Shown piece by piece: positions 13,707 through 16,402 of a stretch of DNA of 16,402 nt. The position numbers and the translations under genes were made by a program. How positions within the stretch are numbered: the stretch's first letter is position 1; each line of letters begins with the position of its first letter. The notes below the pieces were generated by a model. That model saw nothing but the letters and a program-made list of their open reading frames with translations, made no database searches and was not told the origin of the DNA. The DNA comes from Clostridia bacterium (GTDB lineage: Bacteria > Bacillota > Clostridia > CAKSNL01 > HGM11501): NCBI GenBank assembly GCA_900766735.1, contig CAAFWO010000044.1, positions 1 to 16,402 of the forward strand, read 5' to 3'.

Positions 13707-14045
13707 ATGAGTAAAAAAGCGCGATTTTCTGTGATATTTATAATGACTGTGTTTTTCTTATCATTGGGGCTTATGGCCGCAGGCGAGATTACCTCGACTT
13801 TTGCAGTCAGCCCGGCGGCGGCAAAACAAACGGTAGAAGAAGAGCCCTTAAAAAAAGAAGAATACATCGTCACGCTCTATGAGGGCGAGCTTTATTTATA
13901 CCGCGTTTCGGGCGGAGAAAAATTTCTCATAAAAAAGGCGGACTCGCCCACTCCGCGTGAGGAGGACATTTTGCCGCTCACCGAGGGAATACGTTCAGAG
14001 AGCCTCTCCTCGGCGCTTTCGGTATTTGAAGACTTCATTATGTAG
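13707..14045 (+). CDS. BofC-like small membrane-anchored protein
   Basis: A 112-residue protein with a basic N-terminus, one hydrophobic segment (about 6-26, either a signal anchor or a signal peptide) and a short acidic linker. The C-terminal domain of about 60 residues begins EYIVTLYEGELYLY and ends EGIRSESLSSALSVFEDF. The pattern 'YIV-x-YEGE-x-x-x-Y ... LPLTEGI ... S-x-x-x-L-x-x-x-x-EDF' resembles the BofC C-terminal domain found in many Clostridia. In Bacillus, BofC acts in the forespore space to restrain the SpoIVB protease; a similar role here is only a guess. ATG at 13707 is chosen because GGTGAGGTG precedes it; an upstream in-frame TTG at 13668 lacks a binding site. Divergent from the penicillin-binding protein gene. 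Confidence 0.6.
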   Translation: MSKKARFSVIFIMTVFFLSLGLMAAGEITSTFAVSPAAAKQTVEEEPLKKEEYIVTLYEGELYLYRVSGGEKFLIKKADSPTPREEDILPLTEGIRSESLSSALSVFEDFIM

Positions 14046-14046
14046 C

Positions 14047-14075
14047 TTGACAAAAAACGCCTTTCGGTCTATAAT
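14047..14075 (+). promoter_or_regulatory. Perfect consensus sigma-A promoter of the amidohydrolase gene
   Basis: TTGACA (14047-14052), exactly 17 bases, then TATAAT (14070-14075). It begins one base after the stop codon of the BofC-like gene. The predicted start near 14082 makes the in-frame ATG at 14081 unusable and supports the ATG at 14108. Confidence 0.85.
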
Positions 14076-14107
14076 TTATTATGGATCTGACAGAAAGGTG
14101 TTTTGCT

Positions 14108-14899
14108 ATGAAGATTTTTGACGCACATGTGCACGTGTTCCCCGACAAGATCGCGAAAAAGGCGACGGACGCGACAGGCAGTTACTACGGCATCAAGATG
14201 TACACGGTCGGCACATTCGACAACATTAAAAAAGAGATCGCCTCGGGCAAGGTGAATAAATGCCTGATACATTCGACCGCGACAAAGGCAAGCCAGGTCG
14301 AAAGCGTGAACGACTATATTTCCTCGCTCGTGCACGAGGATAATGACCTTATCGGTTTCGGCAGCATGCATGCCGACTATCCGCAGATCGAATCCGAAAT
14401 TGAACGCATGCAAAAGCTCGGTCTTTTGGGAATCAAGCTCCACACGGACTTTCAGGGCTTCCCGATCGATGACGAAAAGGCTTATGCCATCTATGAATCG
14501 GCGAGAGGAAAGCTCCCCATTTTATTTCACGTGGGGGACACAAAGTCCGACCTTTCGCACCCGAAAAGGCTCGAAAGAGTGCTCGATAAATACCCCGATC
14601 TGACCGTTATTGCGGCGCATCTTGGGGGCTACAGCGTCTGGAAAGAGGCGCTCTGCCTTGCAGGGCGGCCGGGAAATTTATATCTAGACGCGTCAAGCTC
14701 GCTTGAATTTTTACCGCCCGAGGAGGCAAAGGCCATCATTCTCCGTCACGGGACGGACCGCGTGCTTTTCGGCTCGGACTTTCCGATGCACGACCCGGCA
14801 AACACGGCCAAGCTTTTATTGAACCTTAAATTAAAGGATTCGGATTATGAAAAGATTTTTCACGAAAATGCCGAAAAGCTTTTCGGCGTCAAGTGTTAA
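14108..14899 (+). CDS. Amidohydrolase family TIM-barrel metal-dependent hydrolase
   Basis: A predicted cytoplasmic metal-dependent hydrolase or decarboxylase of the amidohydrolase-2 type, 263 residues. Metal-site features are FDAHVHVF (D5, H7, H9), GIKLH (K111-H112), LFHVGD (H141), IAAHLGG (H171) and FGSDFPMHDP (D224), in the order expected for the fold. No substrate can be assigned; relatives are usually annotated only as 'amidohydrolase family protein'. The ATG at 14108 is chosen because AGAAAGGTG lies seven bases upstream, the protein then opens MKIFDAH as relatives do, and the alternative ATG at 14081 coincides with the predicted transcript start. Single gene with a consensus promoter and a strong terminator that includes its stop codon. 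Confidence 0.9.
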   Translation: MKIFDAHVHVFPDKIAKKATDATGSYYGIKMYTVGTFDNIKKEIASGKVNKCLIHSTATKASQVESVNDYISSLVHEDNDLIGFGSMHADYPQIESEIERMQKLGLLGIKLHTDFQGFPIDDEKAYAIYESARGKLPILFHVGDTKSDLSHPKRLERVLDKYPDLTVIAAHLGGYSVWKEALCLAGRPGNLYLDASSSLEFLPPEEAKAIILRHGTDRVLFGSDFPMHDPANTAKLLLNLKLKDSDYEKIFHENAEKLFGVKC

Positions 14900-14933
14900 A
14901 AAAGCGTGCAGACTAAAGTCTGCACGCTTTTTT
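14898..14933. terminator. Bidirectional terminator overlapping both convergent stop codons
   Basis: Two 17-base arms (14898-14914 and 14917-14933) are perfect reverse complements around AA, with a GC-rich core (GCGTGCAGACT) and A6/T6 ends. It serves the rightward amidohydrolase and the leftward YitT gene. It overlaps the TAA of each, at 14897-14899 and 14932-14934. Confidence 0.95.
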
Positions 14934-15795
14934 AATTCATCGGGGTTCTGAAGCCCTTTCCTATCACGTCGCTCGACGTGCTGATTACCATAAACGCGCC
15001 CTTATCGTTTGTGTGAACGAAGTTTTTCAGCCTCACGGCCTGCATTCTGTTCACGACGGTAAGGATGAGCGTTTTTTTCTTTTTGGAATATGCGCCCTCA
15101 AATTCCGTGCTCTCCGTCGCGCCGCGGTGAAGCTCCTTCATTATAAAATCAAGCAACGGTTCGGGGTTCTCCGTCACGATTGTGAAATATTTTGAGGTGT
15201 TGATGCTCTCAATCACGCTGTCAACGAAAAACGCTTTCGCGATGAGCCCGAGGCAGGAAAAAAGTCCCGTTTCGATGCCGAAAACGAGCCCGGCCGTCAC
15301 GGCTATCACCGCGTCCACCAAAAAGAGAGCCTTGCCGATGTCTATCTTTGCGTATTTTTTTAATATCATCGCGGCAATGTCCGTCCCTCCGGTCGACGCG
15401 CCGGTGTTAAAAAGCACCGCACTGCCGACAGCCGGCAAAAGCACGGCAAAGGAAAGCTCCAAAAACGGCTGATCTGTCATCGGCGAAGTCATCGGGCATA
15501 TCTTTTCAAGACCCCAGATCGAAAAGGACATCAAAAGGCTTGAATACACCGTCTTTACTCCGAACGACGTTCCTATGAAGATGAAGCCGACGATCAAAAG
15601 TATGATGTTTATTATAAGCACATAGCTTCCGGCCGAAAGCTTCGGCGAAAGGTGGCCCAGTATTACAGATATACCCGAAACGCCGCCGGTTGAAAAATTA
15701 TTGGGAAACTTAAAAAAATACACGCCGGCGGCGACCATGAGCGTGCCGACGGTGATAATTAAATACATTTTAAGCGTTTCAAATATCCTTTGCAT
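14932..15795 (-). CDS. YitT family membrane protein
   Basis: An integral membrane protein of 287 residues with unknown transport or sensing role. The N-terminal portion (about 8-190) holds five or six hydrophobic segments of the DUF161 type, including the conserved FPNNFSTGGVSGISVIL and NTGASTGGTDIAAMIL segments. The C-terminal soluble DUF2179 domain (about 200-285) contains KYFTIVTENPEPLLDFIM and the ligand-pocket-like RGATESTEFEGAYS, followed by KKKTLILTVVNRMQ. ATG at 15795 is preferred: AAAGGAG lies about ten bases upstream, and the in-frame TTG at 15831 is upstream of the predicted transcript start. Single gene, with its promoter embedded in the terminator of the upstream ABC gene. Confidence 0.93.
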   Translation of the reverse strand: MQRIFETLKMYLIITVGTLMVAAGVYFFKFPNNFSTGGVSGISVILGHLSPKLSAGSYVLIINIILLIVGFIFIGTSFGVKTVYSSLLMSFSIWGLEKICPMTSPMTDQPFLELSFAVLLPAVGSAVLFNTGASTGGTDIAAMILKKYAKIDIGKALFLVDAVIAVTAGLVFGIETGLFSCLGLIAKAFFVDSVIESINTSKYFTIVTENPEPLLDFIMKELHRGATESTEFEGAYSKKKKTLILTVVNRMQAVRLKNFVHTNDKGAFMVISTSSDVIGKGFRTPMN

Positions 15796-15802
15796 ATAAA
15801 AA

Positions 15803-15840
15803 CCACTCCTTTTGCTTTTAGTATACCGCAAAAGGAGCGG
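15803..15840 (-). terminator. ABC-gene terminator whose arm carries the yitT ribosome binding site
   Basis: On the minus strand CCGCTCCTTTTGC (15840-15828) and GCAAAAGGAGTGG (15815-15803) pair over 13 bases with one G-U position and a 12-nt loop, followed by TTTTT. This fits an intrinsic terminator 15 bases after the ABC gene stop codon. The descending arm contains the AAAGGAG of the YitT gene, and the loop contains its -10 element. Confidence 0.7.
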
Positions 15841-15848
15841 TTTGTCAC
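15820..15848 (-). promoter_or_regulatory. Promoter of the YitT gene
   Basis: On the minus strand: GTGACA (15848-15843), a 17-base spacer, TATACT (15825-15820). The predicted start near 15813 gives a leader of under 20 bases that begins at the ribosome binding site. It overlaps the hairpin at 15803-15840. Confidence 0.65.
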
Positions 15849-15855
15849 CATTTTT

Positions 15856-16402
15856 TTAATCGAGTTCTTTTTTGCCCGTGTAAAGCTCGTAATATCTGCC
15901 GCCGAGCGCAAGAAGCTCGTCGTGCGTGCCCTCTTCGACGATCTGGCCGTGTTCAAGCACAATGATCCTGTCCGAATTGCGGACGGTCGATAACCTGTGC
16001 GCGATGACGAAAGTCGTTCTTGACTTCATCAGTCGGTCCATTCCGTGCTCGATGTGGCGCTCCGTCCTCGTGTCGACCGAGCTTGTCGCCTCGTCAAGCA
16101 CCAAGATGGGTGCTTTGGAGACCGCGGCGCGCGCGATGTTTAAAAGCTGTCTCTGACCCTGCGAAAGGTTTGCGCCGTCGCCCTCTATCAGAGTGTTATA
16201 TCCGTCCGAAAGGCGCATGATGAAGCTGTGCGCGCTTGCCGTCTTCGCCGCGGCGATGACCTCCTCGTCCGTCGCGTCCGGCCTGCCGTAGCGGATGTTT
16301 TCCCGCACGGTGGCGGTGAACAGGTTGGTGTCTTGCAGAACGATGCCGAGTGAGCGCCGCAGATCGGCTTTTTTGATCTTGTTGATGTTGATGCCGTCGT
16401 AG
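15856..16402 (-). CDS. ABC transporter ATP-binding/permease protein, C-terminal part (truncated by window edge)
   Basis: The C-terminal 181 or so residues of an ABC exporter subunit. The frame is open to the right edge, so the 5' part, including Walker A and probably a six-helix membrane domain, lies outside. Visible in order are the YDGININKI segment, the Q-loop in GIVLQDTNLF, the signature LSQGQRQLLNIARA, Walker B ILVLDEATSSVD and the H-loop VIAHRLSTV, ending GKKELD. The sequence style (LFTATVRENIRYG, HGQIVEEGTHDELL) is that of the MsbA/LmrA-type multidrug or lipid exporter subfamily, often encoded as a pair. A GTG at 16308 lies inside the conserved Q-loop region and is not a real start. 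Confidence 0.95.
   Translation of the reverse strand, partial: YDGININKIKKADLRRSLGIVLQDTNLFTATVRENIRYGRPDATDEEVIAAAKTASAHSFIMRLSDGYNTLIEGDGANLSQGQRQLLNIARAAVSKAPILVLDEATSSVDTRTERHIEHGMDRLMKSRTTFVIAHRLSTVRNSDRIIVLEHGQIVEEGTHDELLALGGRYYELYTGKKELD

Noticed and set aside
14081..14107. ATG at 14081 as the amidohydrolase start
   Set aside because: It coincides with the predicted transcription start of a perfect consensus promoter and has no binding site; the ATG at 14108 has both binding site and family-like N-terminus.
16306..16308. GTG at 16308 as the start of a short ABC protein
   Set aside because: The frame continues to the window edge with conserved Q-loop residues upstream, so the gene is truncated by the window rather than short.
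1..16402. CRISPR array, tRNA, rRNA, insertion sequence, prophage or toxin-antitoxin genes
   Set aside because: I looked for regularly spaced repeats, cloverleaf-like sequences, transposase or integrase motifs and small toxin-antitoxin pairs on both strands and saw none.

Overview
This window looks like the end of a contig from a Gram-positive anaerobe of class Clostridia, possibly an uncultured gut Oscillospiraceae/Ruminococcaceae-type organism. The clues are strong AGGAGG-type ribosome binding sites, sigma-A promoters with 17-bp spacers, secreted proteins with 'copper amine oxidase N-terminal-like' stalk domains, and DegV, YitT and BofC-like families. The genus cannot be fixed from the sequence alone. 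The first 23 bases are Illumina adapter, so the left edge is a technical contig end. The right edge cuts an ABC transporter gene.

Layout, left to right. (1) Bases 24-251 hold no convincing protein gene. They contain a near-consensus leftward promoter just after gpmI, two strong hairpins and a long-range complementary pair, which could be a small RNA or an mRNA leader. (2) Bases 255-3927 are a leftward lower-glycolysis operon, pgk-tpiA-gpmI, with its own promoter and no gapA or eno in view. (3) Bases 4036-5350 are a leftward pair: a small three-helix membrane protein of unknown function, then a DegV/FakB-type fatty-acid-binding protein starting at TTG. (4) Bases 5455-7509 are a leftward sugar-catabolism pair: an IolE-like TIM-barrel isomerase/epimerase, then a Gfo/Idh/MocA dehydrogenase. 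A perfect 22-bp palindrome lies in the leader, and the isomerase seems to start at an ATA codon. (5) Bases 7718-8203 are a lone rightward SLOG-fold (YoqJ/DUF1273-like) gene.

(6) Bases 8238-13588 are a leftward cell-envelope block. It comprises a class A penicillin-binding protein, an HtrA-type serine protease carrying a stalk domain, and a large secreted stalk-domain protein with three weakly similar repeats. The last two form an operon. (7) Rightward from 13707 are a small BofC-like membrane-anchored protein and a TIM-barrel amidohydrolase with a perfect consensus promoter. (8) Leftward at the right end are a YitT-family membrane protein and the C-terminal end of an ABC exporter. Their short junction overlays a terminator, a promoter and a ribosome binding site.

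Most genes are recognisable housekeeping or envelope functions. I found no CRISPR array, insertion sequence, tRNA, rRNA, phage gene or obvious defence system. The best candidates for something new are the possible RNA downstream of gpmI, the ATA start and palindromic leader of the isomerase operon, the stalk-domain protease plus its repeat-containing partner, and the DegV-linked membrane protein.
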